DNA of 64,000 nt from JBKDZP01 sp047971315 (GCA_047971315.1 JBKDZP010000003.1:1-64000), one strand, 5' to 3'; shown: positions 9,449 to 17,774, counted from the first letter of the stretch. Notes: generated from the letters alone by a model not told the origin. Program-made: numbers and translations.

Positions 9449-9477
9449 ATATTACTACATTATTTAATGTTTGTCAA
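9449..9477 (-). promoter_or_regulatory. Strong sigma-A promoter for greA
   Basis: Minus strand: TTGACA, exactly 17 bases, TAATAT. The -35 is a perfect consensus. It lies just after the stop codon of trhP2, separating greA transcription from the upstream operon. Confidence 0.75.
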
Positions 9478-9478
9478 C

Positions 9479-10678
9479 TTATTTTTTTATTCTTAACATA
9501 TCAAATTGGTTTACTTCTTGATTTATTTTTAATTTTACTATTTGTTTTGGATGTCTAACTATTTCTATTTCATTCCCATCAATATCTATTATTTCATCTA
9601 TTTTATAGTTAAATGTTTGAATGTTTGGTCCAAATATTTCTACACTATCACCTTTTTTAAAGTAATTTCTTTGTTCAATTGTTGCTATTTGTTCATTTTT
9701 ATCATATTCTAATACAATCCCAATAAAATCTTGATTTGATATTTCTATTCTTCCATTATAATATTGACATGTTTCATCATTTTTATTGTTAAAAAATTGA
9801 GGTACTGCATCTCTATTTGCACAATTTCTTAATATTTTTTCATACTCATCATTATATGTATAAGTACCATTTAAATACTCATCAATTGCTTTTCTATAAA
9901 TATTTACAATAGTTGCAATATAATATATTGATCTCATCCTACCTTCAATTTTAAATGCTGAAATATTCATATCAATCATCTCAGGAATATGTTTTAACAT
10001 TGATAAATCTTTAGTACATAAAGTGAATTCTTTTTCTCCTTCTATATGATTTAAATTATTATCTAGAAGGTCAAAATCCCAGCGACATATTTGACTACAT
10101 CCACCTCTATTTGAGTCTCTACCTGTAAAAAAATTAGACAGCACACATCTACCACTAATTGATGCACACATTGCACCATGAATGAATGTTTCTATTTCGA
10201 TGTCAACATTATCGATTATTTCTTTTATTTCTTCTTTTGTTACTTCTCTACCAAGAACAATTCTTTTTATTCCTAATTTTTTCCAAAATCTAACTGCTTC
10301 AATATTTAAAGTTGATTGTTGAGTTGATAGATGGATTTCTAAATTAGTATTATTTAACGCAATATCTATAATAGCTGGATCACTAATTATAACAGCATCA
10401 ACATTACATTCTTCTAGTTTTTTTAAGTATTCTAATACTTCTTTTATCTCTTTATTATGTAATACAATGTTTACTGTAACATGAACTCTTTTATTATATT
10501 TATGAGCAAATAAACATCCTTCTTTTATTTGTTCAAAATTAAAGTTTATTGCATTTGCTCTAAGTCCAAGTAGTGGGCCTCCAATATATACTGCATCTGC
10601 TCCATAAAGGATTGCAATTTTTAATCTTTCTAGGTCACCAGCAGGCGCTAGTAGTTCTATTTTTTTTTGTTTAGTCAT
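9479..10678 (-). CDS. trhP2: U32-family tRNA hydroxylation protein TrhP2 (YrrO-like)
   Basis: 399 residues. The peptidase U32 signature is clear around residues 165-200 (ETFIHGAMCASISGRCVLSN, then RGGCSQICRW), supplying the conserved cysteines. The N terminus begins ELLAPAGDLERLKIAILYGADAVYIGG, a TIM-barrel-like start. In B. subtilis YrrN/YrrO are the U32 proteins needed for 5-hydroxyuridine at position 34 of some tRNAs. The gene overlaps the shorter paralogue upstream by eight bases and follows trmR, which methylates the hydroxyuridine. Function is assigned from family and cluster. Confidence 0.88.
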   Translation of the reverse strand: MTKQKKIELLAPAGDLERLKIAILYGADAVYIGGPLLGLRANAINFNFEQIKEGCLFAHKYNKRVHVTVNIVLHNKEIKEVLEYLKKLEECNVDAVIISDPAIIDIALNNTNLEIHLSTQQSTLNIEAVRFWKKLGIKRIVLGREVTKEEIKEIIDNVDIEIETFIHGAMCASISGRCVLSNFFTGRDSNRGGCSQICRWDFDLLDNNLNHIEGEKEFTLCTKDLSMLKHIPEMIDMNISAFKIEGRMRSIYYIATIVNIYRKAIDEYLNGTYTYNDEYEKILRNCANRDAVPQFFNNKNDETCQYYNGRIEISNQDFIGIVLEYDKNEQIATIEQRNYFKKGDSVEIFGPNIQTFNYKIDEIIDIDGNEIEIVRHPKQIVKLKINQEVNQFDMLRIKK

Positions 10679-11522
10679 TATTTTTCACCTTATATATTGT
10701 TTCTTTATATAAAAATCCTTTATCTGTATTGTCATTTAATAATATATTTAACTGTTCTTCATTTGTTCCATTTTTATATAGTTCTAGTATTTTTTTAAAT
10801 AGTTCATCTTCTATATTAAATGCATTTAAAGTTACATAATCTATTTTATTATTTTTAAGTTCTAGATATTCATCAAAACCGTTTAAAATTGAAGCAGAAT
10901 ATATAGTTGTTGTTTGATCATTATCTATTATTGGATAGTTTTTATTATTATGTCTTATATAGTTTATTTTTGATTTAGTACTAAGATTAAATGTTTTTAA
11001 ATAGTTATCTACAAGATGTCTTTCTGATACAAACATTGGTAAGTATCCTAATATAGGAACAATTAATTTATTTTTTGTATTTTTTCTTATTTCAATTATT
11101 TCATCTTTTGTTATTTCACCTGAAAGATAAGTATATTCTACACCATATTTTTGATAAAAGTTTATTGTTGCATAATTAGTTGTAAGATGTTCAGCACTCC
11201 ATACTAGATTTATTTTTAATTTCAATTTATCTTTTAGTGATAACAAAGCTAAATCATAATAAAATATTCCCGTAATATTTAGATTTTCTATTTCTAATAA
11301 TATTTGTTCTAGTTGATCTAGGTCTTTGTTATGAAAATTTTTATTTAAAGCTATAAAACATTCTTTATTTTTTTTATTTAAATATTCTGATATTTCTTTA
11401 AGTTGTTCCATCTTTATATAATGTTCAAAGTTAACACTCATATTTTCTATTCCAAAAAGATAAGCATCAGCTTGTTCTAATTTTTTATAATTTATACTAG
11501 GAATTACCATTAATTTAGTCAT
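10671..11522 (-). CDS. trhP1: U32-family protein TrhP1 (YrrN-like)
   Basis: 283 residues, the shorter partner of the U32 pair. It keeps the barrel-like N-terminal half (YLFGIENMSVNFEHYIKM, ITGIFYYDLALL, EHLTTNYATINFYQKYGVEYTYLSGE) but lacks the cysteine-rich U32 signature of its neighbour, as in the B. subtilis YrrN/YrrO arrangement. It starts downstream of the trmR terminator and overlaps trhP2 by eight bases. It is expected to act with TrhP2 in tRNA uridine-34 hydroxylation. The local context is the conserved yrr cluster. Confidence 0.82.
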   Translation of the reverse strand: MTKLMVIPSINYKKLEQADAYLFGIENMSVNFEHYIKMEQLKEISEYLNKKNKECFIALNKNFHNKDLDQLEQILLEIENLNITGIFYYDLALLSLKDKLKLKINLVWSAEHLTTNYATINFYQKYGVEYTYLSGEITKDEIIEIRKNTKNKLIVPILGYLPMFVSERHLVDNYLKTFNLSTKSKINYIRHNNKNYPIIDNDQTTTIYSASILNGFDEYLELKNNKIDYVTLNAFNIEDELFKKILELYKNGTNEEQLNILLNDNTDKGFLYKETIYKVKNND

Positions 11523-11547
11523 AATATCACTTCCTTACATATTATAT

Positions 11548-11572
11548 CAAAAAAGAGATTTTTTGTCTCTTA
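11548..11572 (-). terminator. Terminator between trmR and trhP1
   Basis: Minus strand: AAGAGAC-AAAAAA-TCTCTT with a following T run (TTTTTGA). It overlaps the trmR stop and lies inside the yrr cluster, so it may only attenuate expression of the U32 genes. Confidence 0.6.
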
Positions 11573-12145
11573 TAATTTGATACTTATACTAATTCCATCG
11601 CCTATTGTATAAAACGTTGTATTATATTTTTCATTTGTTTTTAAATATTCAATATATTTATTTAGTTTTCTAACTAATCCTTTAACGTTTCTACTTTGTA
11701 TTTTTTCTGTTTGTTTTATTAATCCATGAAAATCTAAATTATCTGATAAAATTGTACCATTTACTTTTAGATTTTTTTCAAATTTCTCAAAGAATTTAAT
11801 ATATTGACTTTTAGCAGCATCTATAAATATTAAATCATAGTTTTCTATTAATTCAACTTCAAATGCATCTTTTAATATTATATTAATTCTATTTTCTAGA
11901 TTATTAAATTTAATATTTTTAATTGCTTCTATATATCTTTTTTCATCTCTTTCAATTGTTGTAATTTTAATATCATTATTTACAAGTGCCATTTTTATTG
12001 CTGAATAACCAATTGCACTACCAATTTCTAAAATGTTTTTTATATTATTTTCTTTTATATAATTACATAGAAATTCAATTCCATCACTCATCATAATTGG
12101 AATAGAATTGGTTTTTGCGTAATCTTCAATTTCACTTATATTCAT
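11570..12145 (-). CDS. trmR: tRNA 5-hydroxyuridine methyltransferase TrmR (YrrM-like O-methyltransferase)
   Basis: 191 residues, class I SAM-dependent O-methyltransferase of the COMT type. The SAM motif is NILEIGSAIGYSAIKMA near residue 35, the acidic ribose-binding motif TTIERDEKR follows, and DLIFIDAAKSQY near residue 105 supplies the metal-binding Asp. YrrM of B. subtilis makes 5-methoxyuridine in tRNA. The ATG directly abuts the TAA of mltG, and the two U32 genes follow downstream, matching the B. subtilis gene order and supporting the tRNA role over small-molecule methylation. Confidence 0.85.
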   Translation of the reverse strand: MNISEIEDYAKTNSIPIMMSDGIEFLCNYIKENNIKNILEIGSAIGYSAIKMALVNNDIKITTIERDEKRYIEAIKNIKFNNLENRINIILKDAFEVELIENYDLIFIDAAKSQYIKFFEKFEKNLKVNGTILSDNLDFHGLIKQTEKIQSRNVKGLVRKLNKYIEYLKTNEKYNTTFYTIGDGISISIKL

Positions 12146-13216
12146 TTAAGCACACCAGTTATCTGCTGAAATTAATTCTTGAATTGTATTGGTGTGTCCT
12201 GATGAATTTGTATTAAAGTAAGTTTTTCCAGAACAATCAGCAACAAAATAATAATAATTGTTTGATGTAGGATTAATAGTTGCATCAATTGATTCTTTCC
12301 CAGGGTTATCGATTGGGCCTACAGGTAGTCCTTTATTTGTTGAACATCTAGTATTATATTTATTTGAACAATCATTAAGTTCAGTGTACGTTAGAGAATA
12401 AGAAAAGTCGTCTATTTTAGAACCATAGTATGTAGTTACATCACTACCTAATGCCCAATTATTTTCTAAACGATTATAAAATACACCAGCAACTCCTGAT
12501 CTATCGTTACTATTTCCTGCTTCTAGTTCTATAACTGATGCAAGAGTTAATATTTCATGTACTGTATAGTTAGATTCCTCAATTGTTATTTTGTAGGTAT
12601 CTAATTCTACTTTCATTTGATCTAACATTGTTTCAATTATAGTTTCAATTTTTGTTGTTTTTGAAAATTCATAAGTGTTTGGAAATAAGTATCCTTCTAG
12701 TGAATAATAAATATCTTTATTTTTTATTTCATCGGTTAAAAACCAATATTTACTTATTAATTCATCAATATAATTTTCATCTTCTAATAATTCAAATACT
12801 TCATCTTTTGTGTTGTTTGTATTGTCTTCAATTAGGTTAGCAATTTCCCTAATGTTTATTCCTTCTTTAAATGTAATTGTTATAGTATCTGGATTATAAG
12901 TACTACCATTTTTTAGTGTTTCGACAATTTTAGCAACTCCCATATCTTCACTTAAAGAATATTTGCCAGCTTGAAGACCATTTATTTTAAATAACTTAAT
13001 ATATAGTTTGTAAAAGAATTCTGATTTAATTAAATTATTTTCTTTTAAAAGTGAGGTTATAGTTAAATAAGAACTTCCACTTTCAACAATTATTTCAACC
13101 TTATCACTATTATTACTAACGCTATCTATTTTATATTTATAAATTGAACAACAACCAATTATTAATATTGCACTTAATATTATTAGTATTTTGGCAGCAT
13201 TATTAAACTTCTTCAT
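12146..13216 (-). CDS. mltG: Endolytic murein transglycosylase MltG (YceG-like)
   Basis: 356 residues. It cleaves nascent glycan strands at the membrane, helping release or set the length of new peptidoglycan. A single N-terminal transmembrane helix is at about residues 8-24. A LysM-like region follows (EIIVESGSSYLTITSLLKEN), then the YceG domain with the catalytic Glu in LTLASVIELEAGN near residue 229, and the usual C-terminal stretch (NKGLPVGPIDNPGKESIDA, DCSGKTYFN). No clear ribosome site precedes the start, which lies just after the hairpin following yrzB. It is in the conserved yrzB-mltG-trmR order. Confidence 0.92.
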   Translation of the reverse strand: MKKFNNAAKILIILSAILIIGCCSIYKYKIDSVSNNSDKVEIIVESGSSYLTITSLLKENNLIKSEFFYKLYIKLFKINGLQAGKYSLSEDMGVAKIVETLKNGSTYNPDTITITFKEGINIREIANLIEDNTNNTKDEVFELLEDENYIDELISKYWFLTDEIKNKDIYYSLEGYLFPNTYEFSKTTKIETIIETMLDQMKVELDTYKITIEESNYTVHEILTLASVIELEAGNSNDRSGVAGVFYNRLENNWALGSDVTTYYGSKIDDFSYSLTYTELNDCSNKYNTRCSTNKGLPVGPIDNPGKESIDATINPTSNNYYYFVADCSGKTYFNTNSSGHTNTIQELISADNWCA

Positions 13217-13221
13217 ATTTT

Positions 13222-13244
13222 TAAAAACGAGCTTTTATTGCTCG
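13222..13244 (-). terminator. Hairpin with T run between yrzB and mltG
   Basis: Minus strand: ACGAGC-AATAAAA-GCTCGT followed by TTTTT, overlapping the yrzB stop and ending only six bases before the mltG start. It may act as an attenuator within the operon. Confidence 0.65.
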
Positions 13245-13522
13245 TCTCCATTTGAAGCTGCTTCTGTTTGAATTTCTTCTAAAATTGTTTCAATTATTTG
13301 CCATTCTTTTTCTGTTTCGATTGGTTCTAATTTTGTTTCATCTTTATCTGGATCATAGATTGATGCATATACTTTTGTATTTCCATCTTCATCTATTGTA
13401 TTATCTGTATATACCATGTAATTTTTATTTGTTTCTTCTGATTCAAATGTGAATAGAACCTCACATTCTACTTCTTTACCATTATCATCAAAAATTTTAA
13501 ATGTCATTTTTTCTTCTTTCAT
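13235..13522 (-). CDS. yrzB: DUF1292 protein (YrzB-like)
   Basis: 95 residues, very acidic. It matches the DUF1292 family: FKIFDDNGKEVECEVLFTFE at the start, then NYMVYTDNTIDEDGNTKVYA and a final WQIIETILEEI. The family is almost always encoded between ruvX and mltG in Bacillota, as here. Its molecular function is not established. The gene starts directly after ruvX ends. Confidence 0.9.
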   Translation of the reverse strand: MKEEKMTFKIFDDNGKEVECEVLFTFESEETNKNYMVYTDNTIDEDGNTKVYASIYDPDKDETKLEPIETEKEWQIIETILEEIQTEAASNGDEQ

Positions 13523-13948
13523 TTATTTCATTCCTTTCGTCTTATCCAAGTAGGTTTGTAGAATTATTGTGGCTGCTAGACCATCAATTTTCTTCTTTCT
13601 TTTTTTTCTAGACATATCTGCTTCTATTAAATAGTTTGTTGCTTCTACAGTTGATAATCTTTCATCTTGCATAATTACTTCAATTTTAAGATTTTGTTCT
13701 AAAAGTTTTTTAAATTCTAATGTTGCTTCTCCTCTAAATCCAATACTATTATTCATATTTTTAGGTAATCCTAATATTAATTTTGTTATTTCATTTTCTA
13801 TTATTATTTGATTTAATTCATCAATTAGTATAACATACTCTGAATCAGGAAAACGAATTGTTTTATAATATGATGCTATTGTTAATGTTGGATCACTTAA
13901 TGATAATCCAAGTGTCCTAGTACCTAAATCTAAACCTAAATATCTCAT
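13523..13948 (-). CDS. ruvX: Pre-16S rRNA nuclease / Holliday-junction resolvase-like YqgF
   Basis: 141 residues. RNase H-like fold with the N-terminal motif MRYLGLDLGTRTLGLSLSD (catalytic Asp7), central ILGLPKNMNNSIG, the motif MQDERLST near residue 97 and a conserved Asp in KKIDGLAATIIL. YqgF proteins process the 5' end of 16S rRNA; the resolvase role is less certain. It overlaps ireB by four bases (ATGA-type junction) and runs into yrzB. Confidence 0.93.
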   Translation of the reverse strand: MRYLGLDLGTRTLGLSLSDPTLTIASYYKTIRFPDSEYVILIDELNQIIIENEITKLILGLPKNMNNSIGFRGEATLEFKKLLEQNLKIEVIMQDERLSTVEATNYLIEADMSRKKRKKKIDGLAATIILQTYLDKTKGMK

Positions 13949-14184
13949 AATAATGCTTTCTTTAATATTACTTCTAAAATTTGTGTTCTTTCTATTCCAG
14001 TTATTAGAGTTCTTGCTCCTTTATAACTTGTTATATAACCTGGATCTCCACTTATTAAGTAACCAACTACTTGATTTGTTGGATTATATCCTCTTTCTTC
14101 TAATAGAACATAAACATCTCTCAATATTTCAAGTACAAATCCATCATTAAATTCAACTGCATTGTATGCTTTAGTCATGTCCAT
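13945..14184 (-). CDS. ireB: IreB family regulatory protein (UPF0297/DUF965)
   Basis: 79 residues using the ATG at 14184, preceded by GTAGGTG about seven bases upstream. The longer frame would begin upstream of the predicted transcription start. The body matches the IreB/YrzL family: TKAYNAVEFNDGFVLEILRD, YNPTNQVVGYLISGDPGYIT, YKGARTLI, and a final RTQILEVILKK. IreB of Enterococcus is a substrate of the PASTA kinase IreK and modulates cephalosporin resistance; direct function elsewhere is unclear. It heads the ireB-ruvX-yrzB operon. Confidence 0.9.
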   Translation of the reverse strand: MDMTKAYNAVEFNDGFVLEILRDVYVLLEERGYNPTNQVVGYLISGDPGYITSYKGARTLITGIERTQILEVILKKALL

Positions 14185-14210
14185 TCTTTCACCTACTTTG
14201 TTACATATAT

Positions 14211-14239
14211 ATTTTATCAAAAAAATTTTTTTTTAGCAA
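14211..14239 (-). promoter_or_regulatory. Promoter of the ireB-ruvX-yrzB operon
   Basis: Minus strand: TTGCTA, 17 bases (A and T runs), TAAAAT, about 27 bases upstream of the ireB start. Its presence suggests that ireB is uncoupled from alaS by the inserted genes. Confidence 0.55.
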
Positions 14240-14273
14240 TTGTTTTGAATATTATAATTTGTTATTTACATTT

Positions 14274-15521
14274 TTATTTATTTTTTACCTTTATTGTTTC
14301 CAAGTTTTTAAGATTTATTCCATATTTTTCTTTTAAATCTTTTTTACTTGAACTTAAGATTGGGTTTAGTTTTTGATTTCCTTGTTCATTATATACAGTT
14401 AGATCTATTTCATTATTTATTAAATATTGTAGCAAGTTTTCTAAATCACTTGTTTTTAGCCTTAAACATCTATTGGTTACAAATTGACTGATATTATATT
14501 TTTCTAAAACTGCTATTCCATTTATAATATTTTTTATTGATAGTATGAATATGCTTGGGATTAGAAGGTGTTGATATCTTATATCATCCCATATTTTTAA
14601 ATGAATTTTTTCTTGAATTGTTTCATAGCTATTTTTCCAAATATTTGATGTTAGTAAACCTTGGTACTTTTCTTCTTCCCATTCAGGCATTTGTAAAACT
14701 AATTCGATGGTTTCTTTATTACTATGCCAGATACTTGATGTTAGTAAACCTTGGAATTTTTCTTCTTCCCACTCTGGCATTTTTAATATTTTTTGGATGG
14801 TTTCTTTATTACTATTCCATATAGTTGATTTTAGTAACCCTTGGTACTTCTTTTCTTCCCATTCTGACATTTGTAAAATTTTTTGGATGGTTTCTTTATT
14901 ACTATTCCAAATAGTTGATGTTAATAAACCTTGGTACTTTTTGTCTTCCCATTCTGACATTTGTAAAACTGCTTCGATGGTTTCTTTATTACTATTCCAT
15001 ATTGTTGATTTTAGTAAATCTTGAAACTTTTTATCTTCCCATTCTGTCATTTGTAAAACTGCTTCGATGGTTTCTTTATTACTATTCCATATTGTTGATT
15101 TTAGTAACCCTTGGTACTTTTTGTCTTCCCATTCTGGCATTTGTAAAACTGCTTGAATAGTTTCTAACTTACTATTCCATATATTTGATGTTAGTAAATC
15201 TTGAAACTTTTTATCTTCCCATTCTGACATCTGTAAAACTGCTTCGATGGTTTCTTTATTACTATTCCATATTGTTGATTTTAGTAAACCTTGGTACTTT
15301 TTGTCTTCCCATTCTGGCTTTTTTAAAACTGCTTGGATAGTTTCTATATTACAATACCATATGTTTGATGTTAATAAATGTTTAAATTTGTCTTCTTTCC
15401 ATTCTGGTAGTTCTAATACATTCTTAACAAATTCATATTCTCTTTTATACATAAGGCTACTTTTTAAATTTTCATTATTTCCTATTATATTGTCTATTTT
15501 TATTTTTAATTGATTATTCAT
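14274..15521 (-). CDS. Lineage-specific protein with nine to ten 30-residue tandem repeats
   Basis: 415 residues. After a 53-residue N-terminal part that already ends in a diverged repeat, nine near-identical 30-residue units follow, each starting IWNSNKETI and containing VLQMPEWEDKKYQGLL. The DNA period is exactly 90 bases, over about 14570-15440. Each unit looks like two helices, so an alpha-solenoid (HEAT/TPR-like) is plausible. The last unit decays into a non-repetitive tail of about 100 residues. No signal peptide or membrane segment is seen, so it is probably cytosolic. I do not recognise the family. It is inserted between alaS and ireB, neighbours in B. subtilis. Confidence 0.7.
   Translation of the reverse strand: MNNQLKIKIDNIIGNNENLKSSLMYKREYEFVKNVLELPEWKEDKFKHLLTSNIWYCNIETIQAVLKKPEWEDKKYQGLLKSTIWNSNKETIEAVLQMSEWEDKKFQDLLTSNIWNSKLETIQAVLQMPEWEDKKYQGLLKSTIWNSNKETIEAVLQMTEWEDKKFQDLLKSTIWNSNKETIEAVLQMSEWEDKKYQGLLTSTIWNSNKETIQKILQMSEWEEKKYQGLLKSTIWNSNKETIQKILKMPEWEEEKFQGLLTSSIWHSNKETIELVLQMPEWEEEKYQGLLTSNIWKNSYETIQEKIHLKIWDDIRYQHLLIPSIFILSIKNIINGIAVLEKYNISQFVTNRCLRLKTSDLENLLQYLINNEIDLTVYNEQGNQKLNPILSSSKKDLKEKYGINLKNLETIKVKNK
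14570..15440. repeat. 90-bp tandem repeats inside the repeat-protein gene
   Basis: Nine to ten direct copies with exact 90-base spacing; for example the motif ttcccattctg recurs at 14946 and 15036. Copies differ at a few positions only (ga/ta at the first half, Y/F and G/D codons). The near identity suggests recent expansion or gene conversion, and the copy number is likely to vary by recombination. Confidence 0.85.
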
Positions 15522-15578
15522 TCATTTACTTCCTTTTTATTTCATATTGTTAGATTTTAATTACTATAAATAATTATA

Positions 15579-15845
15579 TTAATTATAAAATTTTTCAAAT
15601 AAATTCATATCATTTTTTGCATATTCTAAAAATGAATTATTATATTTACTATTAAGTGTTTTAAATTTTAATTTAAATTCATCTATTTCAATTATGAATA
15701 AATCTAAATAATCTTCTAATAATTCTTCACAATAATCACAATTATTTGTTTGTAGAAATACAATAATCTGTTCAACATTTTTTATATTTATGTTTTTTAC
15801 TATATCTTCACTAAATTTTTGTAATATTTCATTTATATCAGGCAC
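15579..15845 (-). CDS. Small acidic helical protein of unknown function
   Basis: 88 residues with a GTG start (GTG CCT GAT), AAGAAGG about ten bases upstream and an extended -10 promoter farther up. The protein is acidic and predicted helical, with a CDYC motif near residues 46-49 (NNCDYCEELLEDYLD), which could bind metal or form a disulfide. It precedes the tandem-repeat gene by 57 bases and may be co-transcribed with it. No family recognised. Confidence 0.5.
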   Translation of the reverse strand: MPDINEILQKFSEDIVKNINIKNVEQIIVFLQTNNCDYCEELLEDYLDLFIIEIDEFKLKFKTLNSKYNNSFLEYAKNDMNLFEKFYN

Positions 15846-15907
15846 AACCAGACCTTCTTTCTTTTTATAATAGCTATTATTTTAAAATCACTTGTTTTTT
15901 AAGATGT

Positions 15908-15913
15908 ATTATA
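15908..15913 (-). promoter_or_regulatory. Extended -10 element upstream of the 88-residue gene
   Basis: Minus strand TGTGTTATAAT: a TATAAT box with TG one base upstream. A weak -35 (TTGTAC, 19-base spacing) is present. It lies about 62 bases before the GTG start. Confidence 0.45.
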
Positions 15914-15973
15914 ACACATAAATTAAATTTAAGTACAATAAATTTCTATATGATTAAAGAAATTCTTTTTAAT

Positions 15974-16000
15974 AAAAAAAAGTCCTGATATAATGGACTC
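15974..16000 (-). terminator. Terminator after alaS
   Basis: Minus strand: GAGTCC-ATTATATCA-GGACT followed by seven Ts. It supports the stop at 16023 as the true end of alaS. Confidence 0.75.
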
Positions 16001-16022
16001 TTCTTATCTTTATATATTTTTA

Positions 16023-17774
16023 TTAATTTAAAGTTGCTTTTATTCTTCTTACACCTGCACTACTTGCTTCTTCTTTTGTAATTTTAAATATTCCAAGTTC
16101 GCTAGTATTTTTAACATGTGGTCCACCACAAAGTTCTTTTGATACATTTCCTATTTCATATACTTTTACGATTTCTGGATATCTATCTATAAACATACAT
16201 TCAGCACCTGTTTGAATAGCTTGGTCTTTAGTCATTTCAGTAACAATTACTTCAAGGTTTTGTTTAATCCACTGATTAACTAGAATTTCAGTATTTTGAA
16301 TTTCTTCTTCTGTTAATTTATGATCACATGAAAAGTCAAAACGCATTCTATCACTTGTAATATTAGAACCTTTTTGATGAACATCTTTATTAACAGTTTG
16401 TTTTAAGGCTGCATTTAATAAATGTGTTACAGTATGAAATTTTATTTCCATATCACCAGTTGATGCTAAACCACCTTTGAATTTTTCTTTTGCTCCTGCT
16501 CTTGATAGTTCTTGATGAGTTTTAAATTTTTCTTTAAAACCTTCAACATCTACATTAATTTTTAATTCATTTGCTAATTCAACTGTTAATTCAATTGGAA
16601 AACCATATGTGTCATAAAGTTTAAATGCTAAGTCTTTATTTAATTTTAAATCATTTAAGTTAGCTACTATTTTTTCAAATTCTTTTAAGCCTTTTTCTAA
16701 AGTTTTATTAAATTTAGTTAATTCATCAGATAATACTTTTAATACTATTTCTTTATTATCATTTATTTCACTATAATATTTAGAATTTTTATTAATTATT
16801 TCTAAGGCAATTTCTATTTCCCAATTACTATCAATAGCAATATCTAGTTTTTTTGCATGTCTAATTGCTCTTCTAATTAATCTTCTTAAAATATAACCTT
16901 GATCAGTATTTGATGGTTTAATACCGGCTGGATCAGCACTAATAAATACTGCTGTTCTAATGTGATCAGCTATTATTCTCATTGATTTTTCATTACCTTG
17001 ATATGGTTTATTTGATATTTTTTCTATTTTTTGGATAATTGGATTCCAAATGCTTGTTTTATAGTTATCATCGACACCTTCTAATACAGCAGTTATCCTT
17101 TCAAGTCCCATTCCCGTATCTACATTTTTCTTTGGTAATTCAGTCACTATTCCATTTTCATCTTTATAAAATTCCATAAAAACATTATTCCAAATTTCAA
17201 CCCATCTATCATCATTTGGATCAAAATTAGTTGGAATTTCATCATTACTTCTAAAATAAAATATTTCTGTATCTCCACCACATGGTCCTGTTTCACCAGC
17301 TATCCAAAAGTTGTCTTCTTTACCTAAGTAAGCAATTCTTTCATCATTTATTCCAAGATTTCTCCATATATCAGCAGATACTTCATCTTTTGGGATTTGA
17401 TTATCTCCAATAAATACTGTAACTGCTAAGCGATTTAATGGAATATTTAATATCTTAGTTAAAAATTCAAAACTAAATTCGATTGATTCTTTTTTAAAAT
17501 AGTCTCCTAGACTCCAGTTACCTAACATTTCAAAAAATGTATGATGAGTTTTGTCTCCTACTTCTTCTAAATCATTAGTTCTAATACATTTTTGATAGTC
17601 ACAAAGTCTTGTTCCATATGGATGATTTTCACCCATTAAATATGGAATTAAAGGTTGCATTCCTGCTGTATTAAATAATACTGAAGGATCATTTTCTGGT
17701 ACTACAGGTGCGGATGGTATTAATTTGTGTCCTTTACTTATAAAGTAATTAATATATAAATCTTTTATGTTCAT
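16023..17774 (-). CDS. alaS: Compact alanyl-tRNA synthetase lacking C-Ala and part of the editing domain
   Basis: 583 residues against about 875 for typical bacterial AlaRS. The class II catalytic domain is complete (LFNTAGMQPLIPYL, HHTFFEMLGNWSLGDYF, GPCGGDTEIFY, VDTGMGLERI). The editing core is present, with H447xxxH451 and C549GGPH553 at the usual 102-residue spacing. About 115 residues that normally precede the HxxxH (the beta-barrel part with the Gly-Gly-Gln motif) are missing: FKGGLASTGDMEIKF leads directly into it. The protein ends 30 residues after the CxxxH, so the whole C-Ala domain is absent. A terminator follows at once, so this is not a broken end. Confidence 0.93.
   Translation of the reverse strand: MNIKDLYINYFISKGHKLIPSAPVVPENDPSVLFNTAGMQPLIPYLMGENHPYGTRLCDYQKCIRTNDLEEVGDKTHHTFFEMLGNWSLGDYFKKESIEFSFEFLTKILNIPLNRLAVTVFIGDNQIPKDEVSADIWRNLGINDERIAYLGKEDNFWIAGETGPCGGDTEIFYFRSNDEIPTNFDPNDDRWVEIWNNVFMEFYKDENGIVTELPKKNVDTGMGLERITAVLEGVDDNYKTSIWNPIIQKIEKISNKPYQGNEKSMRIIADHIRTAVFISADPAGIKPSNTDQGYILRRLIRRAIRHAKKLDIAIDSNWEIEIALEIINKNSKYYSEINDNKEIVLKVLSDELTKFNKTLEKGLKEFEKIVANLNDLKLNKDLAFKLYDTYGFPIELTVELANELKINVDVEGFKEKFKTHQELSRAGAKEKFKGGLASTGDMEIKFHTVTHLLNAALKQTVNKDVHQKGSNITSDRMRFDFSCDHKLTEEEIQNTEILVNQWIKQNLEVIVTEMTKDQAIQTGAECMFIDRYPEIVKVYEIGNVSKELCGGPHVKNTSELGIFKITKEEASSAGVRRIKATLN

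Noticed and set aside
14555..15513. Plus-strand ORFs (60-105 codons) and a CRISPR-like look from regular repeats
   Set aside because: The periodicity is an exact 90 bases without unique spacers and is explained by the minus-strand repeat protein; the plus-strand ORFs are shadows of it.
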